The notes under the pieces: model-generated | The model's database searches: none | Told to the model about the DNA's origin: nothing | What the model saw: only the letters and a program-made list of their open reading frames with translations | Shown: piece by piece, positions 9,644 through 17,962 of the stretch | Position numbering within the stretch: position 1 is the stretch's first letter | Layout of the letters: each line of letters starts with the position of its first letter | NCBI RefSeq assembly: GCF_001468035.1 | Contig: NZ_LNZA01000012.1 | Coordinates: forward strand, 112,330 to 176,329 | DNA from: Legionella tucsonensis | Lineage (GTDB): Bacteria > Pseudomonadota > Gammaproteobacteria > Legionellales > Legionellaceae | Reading direction: 5' to 3' | Length of the DNA: 64,000 nt | Position numbers and translations under genes: made by a program

Positions 9644-9745
9644 ATGCTCAAATACTTAAAAGTTAAAAAAATCTCTTATCTGTGTTTTTTCTTACTTTTC
9701 GCTTGCAGCACACAGTTCAAGATGATGGGATGGCTCGGTCTCTAA
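9644..9745 (+). CDS. Very small predicted lipoprotein (33 aa)
   Basis: ATG at 9644 opens a 33-codon frame: a basic N-terminus, a hydrophobic run, and a lipobox LFAC with Cys at residue 21, leaving a mature peptide of only 13 residues. It ends 13 bases before the next gene and may be cotranscribed with it. The lipobox is the only support; there is no strong ribosome site. Small entericidin-like lipoproteins of this size exist, but no homology is claimed. Confidence 0.45.
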   Translation: MLKYLKVKKISYLCFFLLFACSTQFKMMGWLGL

Positions 9746-9758
9746 AAAGGAAATATAA

Positions 9759-10358
9759 ATGAAAATTATTGTAGTTGGCGGAACTGGATTAATTGGTGAA
9801 GCGGTATGTAAAGAGCTGAAACAACGTCACACAGTGATTACAGTGGGACATACTAAAGGTGATTTTCAAGTGGACATTAGAGACACCCGTTCAATTGAGT
9901 TACTTTACAAATCAATAGGTTCGTTCGATGCAGTTGTTGCTGTAACAGGTGAGGTGTGCTTTGAAACGTTAACTGCTTTTACTGAAGAACAATACACTAT
10001 TGGATTGAATAGTAAATTGATGGGACAAGTCAGGCTCGTATTAATTGGCCTCAAATACATCAATAAAGGAGGTTCATTTACTTTAACAAGCGGTATTTTA
10101 AGCCATGATCCAATCCTTATGGGAACGTCTGCTTCTATGGTCAATGGGGCAATCAATTCTTTTATAAAAAGCGCAGCGATTGAATTACCGCACCATCTTC
10201 GCATCAATGCAGTAAGTCCTACAGTCATATCGGAAGCAATGAATCGGTATGCCCCTTTTTTTCGTGGTTTTGAACCGGTTCCAGTCAATCGAGTTGCTTT
10301 GGCTTATAGTAAAAGTGTCGAAGGAGCTCAAACCGGTATGGTTTATTCTGTTGAATAA
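9759..10358 (+). CDS. Short SDR-fold protein lacking the YxxxK motif
   Basis: A 199-aa protein with an N-terminal Rossmann motif GGTGLIG (7-13) and an acidic VDIRD segment. A Ser-containing LTSG strand lies where SDRs carry the catalytic Ser. The usual YxxxK is absent: the equivalent helix reads ASMVNGAINSF. Short SDRs of the Lin1944-like type also lack this Tyr. It probably binds NAD(P), but its reductase activity and substrate are unknown. AAAAAGGAAA upstream supports the start. Confidence 0.75.
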   Translation: MKIIVVGGTGLIGEAVCKELKQRHTVITVGHTKGDFQVDIRDTRSIELLYKSIGSFDAVVAVTGEVCFETLTAFTEEQYTIGLNSKLMGQVRLVLIGLKYINKGGSFTLTSGILSHDPILMGTSASMVNGAINSFIKSAAIELPHHLRINAVSPTVISEAMNRYAPFFRGFEPVPVNRVALAYSKSVEGAQTGMVYSVE

Positions 10359-10433
10359 AATTCCAGAATTCACGATGTGATTGTCTTTTGTGGCTATGCT
10401 GGAGCGACTTAGGTTATTGATGGTGATTTTAAA

Positions 10434-11231
10434 ATGCAGATGAGAATATTCTGGTTTTTTTTGTTTTCCAATTTATTTGCTGCAAAAATTAATGCAGTTG
10501 TTCCTGCGGATTTAATGTTTGATAATAAACCCATAGATCCTTTGTGTTTTTTTAACCTCGAAGGAAAGACAATTGATCTGAAAAAATGTGGGCTGGAAAA
10601 AGAGAAATACGTTATCAAACGACGTAATTCTCAGCTCATGGCAAAAGGTTATATTGGTTATAATTGGCAAGATCCCCAGTTTCCAGACTCAGCTGAAGGG
10701 TACAGCTATTATAAATTTTTTAATGCTGGAGAAAACCGATATTGGCTTTATACAATTAATAGCGGCGGAGGTACTGGTGAATTCACCGCTATCCATGAAG
10801 TGAAAAGAAAAAACGCAGATACTTTAGAGATAGAAACTCTAGCAGATGGTGATCGTTGTAATGGCGGGCTGCAAGATGTGGCTGAAATCAATAACCACTT
10901 AAATTTTAGTCAGAATCTTACTGCCTATGAGCTTATTGCATTATCCAAAAAGTTAGACCCCAATGTTAAAGCGTATGATGATTTAGCGGCATGTGCCGTT
11001 TGCTGTGCTGCTAAAGCATATTATGAAGTGAGTTCAAATGCTCATCTGAAATTGAGTTATGTGGATTTAAAAACTATTGATGAGGCCAAAGAAATCCCCG
11101 ATCAGGGGTTGTTGCAGTCATGTTTTAATCAATTAATCACTTCTTATATTACTGTAGGTAAAACTAAGTTAAAGCAAAATATGCTCGATGAACTTACAGC
11201 AAAATTTAATCAAACATGTAAGAAAAATTAA
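10434..11231 (+). CDS. Exported protein of unknown function, Cys-rich mid-region
   Basis: A 265-aa protein. A signal peptide (about 1-21) precedes a beta-rich half with a GGGTGEF turn. An alpha-helical half follows, containing a dense cysteine stretch (AACAVCCAAKAYYEV) and two further Cys near the end. It is probably periplasmic. ATG at 10440 is an alternative start. I do not recognise a family. It follows the SDR gene by 75 bases on the same strand. Confidence 0.65.
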   Translation: MQMRIFWFFLFSNLFAAKINAVVPADLMFDNKPIDPLCFFNLEGKTIDLKKCGLEKEKYVIKRRNSQLMAKGYIGYNWQDPQFPDSAEGYSYYKFFNAGENRYWLYTINSGGGTGEFTAIHEVKRKNADTLEIETLADGDRCNGGLQDVAEINNHLNFSQNLTAYELIALSKKLDPNVKAYDDLAACAVCCAAKAYYEVSSNAHLKLSYVDLKTIDEAKEIPDQGLLQSCFNQLITSYITVGKTKLKQNMLDELTAKFNQTCKKN

Positions 11232-11533
11232 AGTGAATTTTATGCTACTAACCATCTTATAAAGGAGAATTATGTACTACGTACCATTGTTGCCTTTAGC
11301 TGCTCTGATTACGATTTCTAAGCAACCCTATAAGGCTCATCATTTCTAAGATGAACACTTCACTTTAGTATGTTTTCTACAATAGAAACTTTGGTGTTGA
11401 TATAGAATTTATTGATTGACCGTTCTATTTTTATAATTTTACAGTATTCCCCTTAATTTTTAATTTGAGCTATGCTTATTTCAATACGCCAGTGCAATAT
11501 TGTGTTCTTGTGTCATCCAGGGAGAATACAAAA
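11232..11533. other. Gap of about 300 bases before pirin
   Basis: Apart from the 25-codon frame at 11272-11349, I see only AT-rich sequence. It presumably holds the pirin promoter, but no box is convincing enough to mark. Confidence 0.4.
11272..11349 (+). CDS. Possible 25-aa small protein
   Basis: AAAGGAG at 11261-11267 lies 4 bases before an ATG that opens 25 codons (MYYVPLLPLAALITISKQP...), with a hydrophobic N-terminal half. The ribosome site is stronger than that of many real genes nearby. Size and lack of homology keep confidence low; it might be a membrane microprotein or a chance ORF. Confidence 0.35.
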   Translation: MYYVPLLPLAALITISKQPYKAHHF

Positions 11534-12505
11534 ATGAGTTATTTTAATGCAAAGGACCCAATATGCGAGACTCAAGGATGTCCGGAGCAAGTTAGCGTTG
11601 CGCTTATTCCACGATCAGTTGATCTTGGCAGGTTTCAAGTAGATCGCATTTTACCATCTAAGGAAAAGAGAACTGTCGGTCCGTTTGTTTTTTGGGACCA
11701 GGCAGGTCCTAGTGAACTGCTTATGGGCAATAGTATTGATATACTCCCGCACCCCCATATTGGTTTATCAACCATGACGTATTTATTTTCCGGGAAACTG
11801 GAACATCGTGATACGCTCGGCGGTCATCAAATTATTGTCCCCGGTGAGGTGAACTTGATGACTGCTGGCCGAGGGATTGTTCATTCGGAACGTACGCCGC
11901 ACCAAGACCGCCTCTATCCACAGCATTTTTTTGGTATCCAATGTTGGTTAGCATTACCCCTTAACAAAGAGGAAACCAACCCTTCATTTACTCATTATGA
12001 TAAAAGTGCAATTCCTATATACAATGATGATAAAAATATGAGTTTGCGCATTATTTCTGGAGAGTGGATGGGGTTAAAATCATCAGTTATTACTCAAAAT
12101 GAAGCCCTTTTTGTTGAATGTAAATTGAAGACTCATGCAAAGTTGATCATTCCATCAACAGTAGAGGAACGAGCAATTCATATTCTGAATGGTAAGATAA
12201 AAATTAATGCTACTCAATATGATGCCACAACAATGCTCATTCTTAAAACAGGAATTGAAATCGAAGTAATGGCGACCTCGGATGTACATATGATTATTCT
12301 GGGGGGACCGGCTCTTGAACAAAGGCGATATCTTTGGTGGAATTTTGTAGCCAGTTCGAAAGAAAGAATTGAGCAGGCCAAATTGGACTGGAATGAAGGG
12401 AAATTTGGAAAAATACCTGGCGATGAGTACGAATTTCTCCTTTGCCAGAATAAACCGTTTATGGAGGCGTCTCAATTTAGGCTTTGTAATAGATATTCAT
12501 TATAA
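11534..12505 (+). CDS. Pirin family protein
   Basis: A 323-aa bicupin. The N-terminal cupin carries all four pirin iron ligands: H73 and H75 (PHPHIG), H117 and E119 (VHSE). Pirins are cytoplasmic iron proteins; several have quercetin 2,3-dioxygenase activity and some bind regulators or enzymes. The frame is open upstream to 11465, but the AGGGAGA site at 11519-11525 selects the ATG at 11534, and residues from there match the family start. The malic enzyme gene begins 13 bases after its stop, so the two are probably one operon. Confidence 0.88.
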   Translation: MSYFNAKDPICETQGCPEQVSVALIPRSVDLGRFQVDRILPSKEKRTVGPFVFWDQAGPSELLMGNSIDILPHPHIGLSTMTYLFSGKLEHRDTLGGHQIIVPGEVNLMTAGRGIVHSERTPHQDRLYPQHFFGIQCWLALPLNKEETNPSFTHYDKSAIPIYNDDKNMSLRIISGEWMGLKSSVITQNEALFVECKLKTHAKLIIPSTVEERAIHILNGKIKINATQYDATTMLILKTGIEIEVMATSDVHMIILGGPALEQRRYLWWNFVASSKERIEQAKLDWNEGKFGKIPGDEYEFLLCQNKPFMEASQFRLCNRYSL

Positions 12506-12518
12506 AAGGACCTTGAAA

Positions 12519-14228
12519 ATGAAAAAATCAGATCAGGAAACTCAATATCTCAAAGATGGCAGCATCAAAACCATATTGACAGGTTATAATCTGCTGAATA
12601 ATTCCAGATTGAACAAGGGCACTGCGTTTACTAATAGCGAAAGGGATGCCTTCTCTCTACACGGTTTGTTACCACCACAAGTGAGTACTTTGCATGATCA
12701 GCAAAAACGCCGTCAAGATAGCTTGGCCGCACTGCCAACCTCTTTAGAGAAATACAGTTTCTTGCGTGATCTCCAAGATAACAATGAGACCCTTTTTTAC
12801 TCGTTGATCATTAATAATATCGAGGAAATGTTGCCCATTGTTTATACTCCTGTTGTAGGGGAAGGATGTCAAAAATTCAGTGAAGTATTCCGCAAGCCTC
12901 GAGGTCTATTTCTTAGTTATCCTAACAAGAATTTGATTGATCAAATCTTTTCTCATCGACGTTATGACTTAATTAAGTGTATCGTCGTGAGTGACGGTGA
13001 ACGCATTCTTGGTCTCGGTGATCAAGGGGCAGGCGGAATGGGAATCCCAATAGGTAAAATGGCACTTTATACCGCTTTGGCCGGCATTCCTCCACAATAT
13101 TGTTTGCCCATTCTTCTGGATGTAGGAACAGACAATGAAGAGCGATTAGCCGATCCTCTTTATATTGGTTGGCGACACAATCGTATTCGTGGTGCAGAGT
13201 ATGACGAATTTGTTGATACATTTGTATCTGCAGTTAAACGTCGTTGGCCAAATGTTCTTCTGCAATGGGAAGATTTTGCAGGTGTGAACGCAGCACGGTT
13301 GTTGGAGCGTTATCGAGATCAACTGTGCACTTTTAATGATGACATCCAGGGAACTGCTGCTATGGCGACAGGGACCCTACTATCTGCCATTAATGTGACT
13401 GGAATTCCACTGAAGGACCAAAAAATTGTTTTTCTTGGTTTTGGTGGCACGGGTTATGGAATTGCACAACTGATGCGTGGCGCGCTTAGAGATGCCGGAT
13501 TAAACGATCAAGAAGCTGGTGATCGTATCTATGCTGTGGATAGATATGGGCTTCTTGTAGAAGGAAATAAGGGATTGACTGCTGCTCAGGCAACCTTTGC
13601 CCGCAAACGTTCTGAAGTGGCGGGATGGCAGGTTACCAATTCTGAGGAAATTGGATTGCTTGATGTGGTTCGTAACGTCAAACCTACAGCGCTGATTGGT
13701 GTTTCAACACAGCAAGGAGCATTTACCGAAGAAGTAGTACGCTCTATGGCGAAATACACGGAGCGACCGGTTATTTTTCCACTTTCCAATCCAACTTCTC
13801 ATAGTGAAGCAATACCTAAAGATCTTCTTAATTGGACGGAAGGACGGGCTTTAATCGGAACAGGAAGCCCTTTTGATCCCGTACAATTTAATGGAAAAGA
13901 ATATCATATTGATCAGACAAATAATTCATACATTTTTCCAGGTTTAGCTTTAGGTATTATTTCTTCCAAAGCGAAACGAGTTTCTGATGGAATGATTAAG
14001 GCTGCAGCACTTGCTCTTGCAGCATGCTCTCCGGCTCGGGAAAATAAATCAGCCAATCTTCTGCCCCCACTTACACAGCTTCGCTCAATTAGTCTTGCTG
14101 TTGCAAAAGCTGTAGGGAAACAGGCGATATTGGAAGATCTTGCCGGGGTTAATGAATCAGGATTTGAGGACGAGCTTGCTAACAATGTATGGGATCCAGT
14201 TTACAAGCCATACCTTCCTGCTGATTAA
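12519..14228 (+). CDS. maeA: NAD-dependent malic enzyme
   Basis: A 569-aa protein, the size of E. coli MaeA/SfcA. It converts malate and NAD to pyruvate, CO2 and NADH. Recognisable in order: YTPVVGEGC (malic N domain with catalytic Tyr), RGLFLSYPN, GDQGAGGMGIPIGK, the metal-binding WEDFAG and FNDDIQGTAA, the Rossmann motif GFGGTGYGIA, and the C-terminal PLSNPTSHSEA and TGSPF. AAAAGGA at 12504-12510 fixes the start at 12519. An upstream in-frame extension overlapping pirin is not supported. Followed by a control region and a PAS kinase, which could respond to C4-acid metabolism (inference). Confidence 0.95.
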   Translation: MKKSDQETQYLKDGSIKTILTGYNLLNNSRLNKGTAFTNSERDAFSLHGLLPPQVSTLHDQQKRRQDSLAALPTSLEKYSFLRDLQDNNETLFYSLIINNIEEMLPIVYTPVVGEGCQKFSEVFRKPRGLFLSYPNKNLIDQIFSHRRYDLIKCIVVSDGERILGLGDQGAGGMGIPIGKMALYTALAGIPPQYCLPILLDVGTDNEERLADPLYIGWRHNRIRGAEYDEFVDTFVSAVKRRWPNVLLQWEDFAGVNAARLLERYRDQLCTFNDDIQGTAAMATGTLLSAINVTGIPLKDQKIVFLGFGGTGYGIAQLMRGALRDAGLNDQEAGDRIYAVDRYGLLVEGNKGLTAAQATFARKRSEVAGWQVTNSEEIGLLDVVRNVKPTALIGVSTQQGAFTEEVVRSMAKYTERPVIFPLSNPTSHSEAIPKDLLNWTEGRALIGTGSPFDPVQFNGKEYHIDQTNNSYIFPGLALGIISSKAKRVSDGMIKAAALALAACSPARENKSANLLPPLTQLRSISLAVAKAVGKQAILEDLAGVNESGFEDELANNVWDPVYKPYLPAD

Positions 14229-14602
14229 GTTGAGCTTAGAGCTCCTTTCAATAACTTGGCTTAAGGGATCGTTCACCTTTTTTCAAACAAAAGAGTTTTT
14301 GACAATCAATATTAAACATAAGAGAACATTTTGATCTAAATTTAGGTTATTTCCGCGTGGACGGGAATTATATTATATATAAACAATTTGATCATTAATA
14401 CTCTGATTAATTGTTTATATAAGGTGACGATCTTTCTGGCTGCATGACCACGAGCCCTCTTAATTGTTTTTATCAATATTAAAAAATTAACTTAATAATC
14501 ATTAAGTTAACATATTGTTAGCAAGTATAAAATACTGTGGTATTATTCTCAAAAGTGAACGAAATAGTTTCGTCTGCAGAAACTGTAGCGAATGGGGGTG
14601 TG
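14229..14602. promoter_or_regulatory. Control region with three inverted repeats upstream of the PAS kinase
   Basis: This 374-base gap is AT-rich and structured. A 13-bp perfect inverted repeat (TATATAAACAATT at 14376-14388; complement at 14409-14421) has a 20-base spacer, and a third partial copy of its half-site lies at 14462-14472. A 10-bp perfect inverted repeat (TTAACTTAAT at 14487-14496; complement at 14501-14510) has a 4-base spacer, followed by TAACA/TGTTA at 14508-14520. A TATAAA box at 14526-14531 puts the second palindrome over the -35 region, consistent with a regulator site. No family-specific box was matched. Confidence 0.55.
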
Positions 14603-15793
14603 ATGATAAACTCCAAGGTAGCATTGGATTTAAAAAAGAAAGGCTCTAAAGATCTATTTTCAAATAACCGCACCTATGAAATCTCTCATGAATACCTAAT
14701 GGAATTGTTGGATGTCGGCAAATTAAATGTTTGGCAGTGGGATCTGGGTACAAATGAAGTCATTGATTTTGGTTACTCAGAATCTTTATCTATTTCCAAC
14801 GAAAAAAGTGAAGTAGGACATATAGATCATTTTATAACACGACTTCATCCAGAGGACCGTGAGGAAATTGCTAATACATTAGTCAACTCTTTAACTCATT
14901 TTGAAGATCATTATTCAGATTTTCGTATTCTATCTGCCAAAGGACATTATGAATGGGTATCTGCTCGAGGCCGCTATATCCGTGATGCAGAGAATAATCC
15001 AATTAAAATGATAGGTACCTGGCATTTTATTACTGAACAGAAACATAATCAGGAATTGATTAAGTTGCAACAAACGACGCTTGAGCGTATATCAAGATGT
15101 TATTTTTCAGGGGAGGCCGCATCTTCATTATCTCATGAAATTTCTCAGCCCTTATTGGCACTAAATTCTTACTTGCTAGGGAGTATTTTACGTTTACAGC
15201 AAGAGGATAAAGAAACAAATGAATTTATAAGCGTGCTCCAGAAAGCATTAGAACAAGTTGAATTGATAAGTACTATTATTAAGCGAATGAAGCGGTTTGT
15301 TACTCATGGGGAATTACATTTTGAGCGCGTTAATTTAAATTTGCTGGCAAAACAGTCAGTCATACTGTCAAAATTTTATTCCAATTTTTCTGGAACAGTT
15401 CAATATGAGTTTGATGAGGATTTAACTGAAGTTTATTTGGATCGAAATCAAATGCGGCAGGTTTTTTTAAACCTCATTAATAATGCTTTTGAAGCGATGT
15501 TCGATGCAAAAACGATGAATCCTATCTTGCTTATCAAGATAAAAAACTATGAAACGTATGTATTGGTTACTATTATTGATAATGGGCCTGGAGTTTCACA
15601 AAATGTACTCGATAATCTATTTGCTTCATGTTACAGCACCAAAGAATACGGCTTGGGTCTTGGGTTAAGCATTTGTAAAAAAATTATTGAAGCACATGGT
15701 GGGGCCATCAAAATAGAAAGAAATGCCTCGGGTGAAGGCACTGTAAGTTCTTTTAGATTACCTAATCAACTTTTGGAGTCTCGTGATGAATAA
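14603..15793 (+). CDS. Cytoplasmic PAS-domain sensor histidine kinase
   Basis: About 396 aa, with no membrane segment. Residues about 20-130 form a PAS fold with a PAC-like end (KGHYEWVSARGRY ... GTWHFITEQ). The dimerisation helix carries SLSHEISQPL with H178 as the phosphoacceptor. The ATPase domain has the N box NLINNA (N290), the G1 box DNGPGV, and GLGLGLSI. This layout is that of FixL/NtrB-like kinases. The frame is open from GTG 14537, but the ATG at 14603 after GGGGGTG is the likelier start. It overlaps the response regulator by 8 bases, so the two are translationally coupled and form a pair. Confidence 0.85.
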   Translation: MINSKVALDLKKKGSKDLFSNNRTYEISHEYLMELLDVGKLNVWQWDLGTNEVIDFGYSESLSISNEKSEVGHIDHFITRLHPEDREEIANTLVNSLTHFEDHYSDFRILSAKGHYEWVSARGRYIRDAENNPIKMIGTWHFITEQKHNQELIKLQQTTLERISRCYFSGEAASSLSHEISQPLLALNSYLLGSILRLQQEDKETNEFISVLQKALEQVELISTIIKRMKRFVTHGELHFERVNLNLLAKQSVILSKFYSNFSGTVQYEFDEDLTEVYLDRNQMRQVFLNLINNAFEAMFDAKTMNPILLIKIKNYETYVLVTIIDNGPGVSQNVLDNLFASCYSTKEYGLGLGLSICKKIIEAHGGAIKIERNASGEGTVSSFRLPNQLLESRDE

Positions 15794-16235
15794 GACAATT
15801 TATATTGTTGACGATGATGAGGGCGTATTGCGTGCTTTGAAATGGCTTTTTGACTCGATGAGTTTTGAAGTTAAAACCTACTCGAATGCAGCAGATTTTT
15901 TGGAGCAGTATAATCCCAAGCATATAGGGTGTTTGATTACCGATGTTCGTATGCCTGATATAGATGGCCTTGAACTACTCGCAAAGTTAAAAGGACAAAA
16001 TAGCTTACTCAAAGTAATTATTATTACCGCCTATGGTGATATACCCATGGCTGTTCGAGCGATCAAAGCAGGAGCAATTGATTTTATTACCAAACCGATA
16101 AATGAGAAAAATTTATTAAAACTGATTAAAAAATGTCTTGAATATTATCCAGATACCGCTCATTCGGTTAATAAATATGAACTTTTAACCGAAATCGAGC
16201 TGAAGGCTCTTGAAGCTATTTGGAATAAAAATTAA
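15786..16235 (+). CDS. FixJ-type response regulator lacking an output domain
   Basis: A 149-aa receiver domain. It has the acidic pocket DDD at 9-11, phosphoacceptor D53 (LITDVRMPD), T81 and K103 (ITKP). It most resembles FixJ-family receivers. After the receiver the protein continues YELLTEIELKALEAIW and stops. That is about where FixJ proteins begin the LuxR-type HTH (LTPREREVL...), so the DNA-binding domain is missing or vestigial. It may act by protein contact, as a phosphate sink, or be a truncated regulator. Overlaps the kinase gene; start ATG at 15786 (15783 GTG possible). Confidence 0.88.
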   Translation: MNKTIYIVDDDEGVLRALKWLFDSMSFEVKTYSNAADFLEQYNPKHIGCLITDVRMPDIDGLELLAKLKGQNSLLKVIIITAYGDIPMAVRAIKAGAIDFITKPINEKNLLKLIKKCLEYYPDTAHSVNKYELLTEIELKALEAIWNKN

Positions 16236-16543
16236 GTAAGTTATTTATTAGATTATCAATATCCCACGAAACTTCTGATGCAAAACTGAAGTAAATTTGT
16301 TATTTGCGATCATTAAGAAAAAATTTTGTATTCGCTTTTAAATTAAATCAATGAAAAAAAATTATCAGGTACATTTTTTAATGTACCAAAAGGAGCATTT
16401 TTACTCTTACTTAACAAAGAAATCATATTTTGTATAGTTTAGCTCTTTAATTTAATGTTTGTTTAATAAATGATCTGTATCATATGATCTATTCCCTTGT
16501 GTTGCTTGAACAGCAAAATAAGTCCGGTAATTTAGGGGGCAAT
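16236..16543. other. 308-base gap with a hairpin
   Basis: No gene is seen. GGTACATT at 16368-16375 and AATGTACC at 16380-16387 form a perfect 8-bp stem with a TTTT loop, flanked by A runs on both sides. It may terminate the kinase operon or be a palindromic operator for the next gene. Confidence 0.4.
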
Positions 16544-17917
16544 ATGACAATTGAGATTGATCTGAGTTTAACAAGCCAAGAGTTAATTGCACAATTAGTT
16601 GCAATAGATCCAAGCCTCACTCAGACATTTACAAACCCAACGAAAATTGATAAAAAAAATCTGTATGCTTGGCTCGAGCAAAACTCGAAAATCGCAAGCG
16701 GCAACCCAGCATTTTTTTTAATTACCTCATTACGAGCCTCTTTATTAAAAGATATCTATAAATCATTAAATCCGGGACAGATAAAAGAAGAAACTCCAAA
16801 AGGAGGAATGACTGCAAAAGCTAAATATGCGCTCTTGGCTCTTGCCGGGACGGTTTATTTCGGTTGTGAAGGGTTTGATGGTATTACCGCAATCCTGGGT
16901 GTTTTTTCTTCAATCCCAACTATTGCTTTATTTGTGGCAGGAACATTATTTTCAGTTCTTTCCATGGTTGTATTTTATAGTTTTGACTTGGTTGAAATTT
17001 CCAAAAACCTGGGTATCAAATCCACAGATACAAAAAAACTACTGGATGTTTTACTTGATGAAGTGAAACAAATACAAGCCATCCGCATGCGTCTTGCCAA
17101 AACTTCCAAGAAAACTAAGGAAGAACTCGAAGAGGATCTTCAGATTGCAACAATGTTATTGCAAAGATATAAGGACTTAGAGCAAATTCGAAACGATCTA
17201 ACATCAGCTTCGAATAATCCTTATTTACAAGCGGCTAAATACATCACAGCAGGTGTTGCGGGTATTTTATTTTTTAGTGGCGGTTTTTTTGCTGGACAAA
17301 CTGTAGCTTTGGCCATCGCGGGTTTATTTGTTACTAGCATGGCTGCCACGGCCTGGCCAATTATTGTTGCAGGTATTGCTGTTGGCTTAGCAGCACTAAG
17401 TGTTTATTGGTTTGTCGAACGCCCAGGGATCGAAAATCTGATTAGCCGCTGGAGAGGATTGGATAAAAAGAAAATGGATAAATTATGTAAATCGGATGTA
17501 GTTAAAAAAGAAACAGAAGAGTTGGAAGAATTAATTTCAAGCATTAATTTCAAGATTGACTTACTCGTTCAGCACGAGTCTGACCAATTAGAAATCAAGA
17601 GTCTGAAAGAGGAATTGTCTGCCTTGGAAGCAGAGAAAGAGGCTGCCCTTTTACAAGCACAGACTGGGGAAATCGAAATATCTAATTTAAAAGCAGAGTT
17701 AGAAAAGATGAAGGAACAACAAGCCAAACCAAATGTTGGGATTGCAAAACATGAAGAACACGTTGCTCCAGACACCATAAAGTTCGTTCTGCCACTGCAT
17801 CGTTCTAGTGATGATAATGAATTGTCACCTCGTCAACGATACTCTCTTTTTAAATCGGCATCTACAGGGCACCTCCTTGATTTAGGGAGAAGCTCTACGT
17901 TGGATAATTCGATTTAA
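16544..17917 (+). CDS. Membrane and coiled-coil protein, candidate Dot/Icm effector
   Basis: A 457-aa protein with no signal peptide. An N-terminal soluble region (1-90) precedes two predicted membrane segments (about 93-150). A charged helical linker with KTKEELEEDL follows, then about three more membrane segments (about 226-292), a long Glu/Lys coiled coil (about 320-395), and a polar Ser-rich tail. This mix of hydrophobic pairs and coiled coil is common in Legionella effectors that enter host membranes, but no family is recognised. AGGGGG at 16533-16538 supports ATG 16544; the frame is open from 16484. Secretion is inferred from composition and neighbourhood. Confidence 0.6.
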   Translation: MTIEIDLSLTSQELIAQLVAIDPSLTQTFTNPTKIDKKNLYAWLEQNSKIASGNPAFFLITSLRASLLKDIYKSLNPGQIKEETPKGGMTAKAKYALLALAGTVYFGCEGFDGITAILGVFSSIPTIALFVAGTLFSVLSMVVFYSFDLVEISKNLGIKSTDTKKLLDVLLDEVKQIQAIRMRLAKTSKKTKEELEEDLQIATMLLQRYKDLEQIRNDLTSASNNPYLQAAKYITAGVAGILFFSGGFFAGQTVALAIAGLFVTSMAATAWPIIVAGIAVGLAALSVYWFVERPGIENLISRWRGLDKKKMDKLCKSDVVKKETEELEELISSINFKIDLLVQHESDQLEIKSLKEELSALEAEKEAALLQAQTGEIEISNLKAELEKMKEQQAKPNVGIAKHEEHVAPDTIKFVLPLHRSSDDNELSPRQRYSLFKSASTGHLLDLGRSSTLDNSI

Positions 17918-17962
17918 ATGCGATGAACAAGAAGTTTATTGATTCCTGTTGCATCGCTTTTT

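Noticed and set aside
9905-10288. 127-codon minus-strand frame
   Set aside because: Antisense to the SDR gene; no site, no family.
12369-12518. In-frame upstream extension of the malic enzyme
   Set aside because: It overlaps the pirin gene; AAAAGGA and family length support ATG at 12519.
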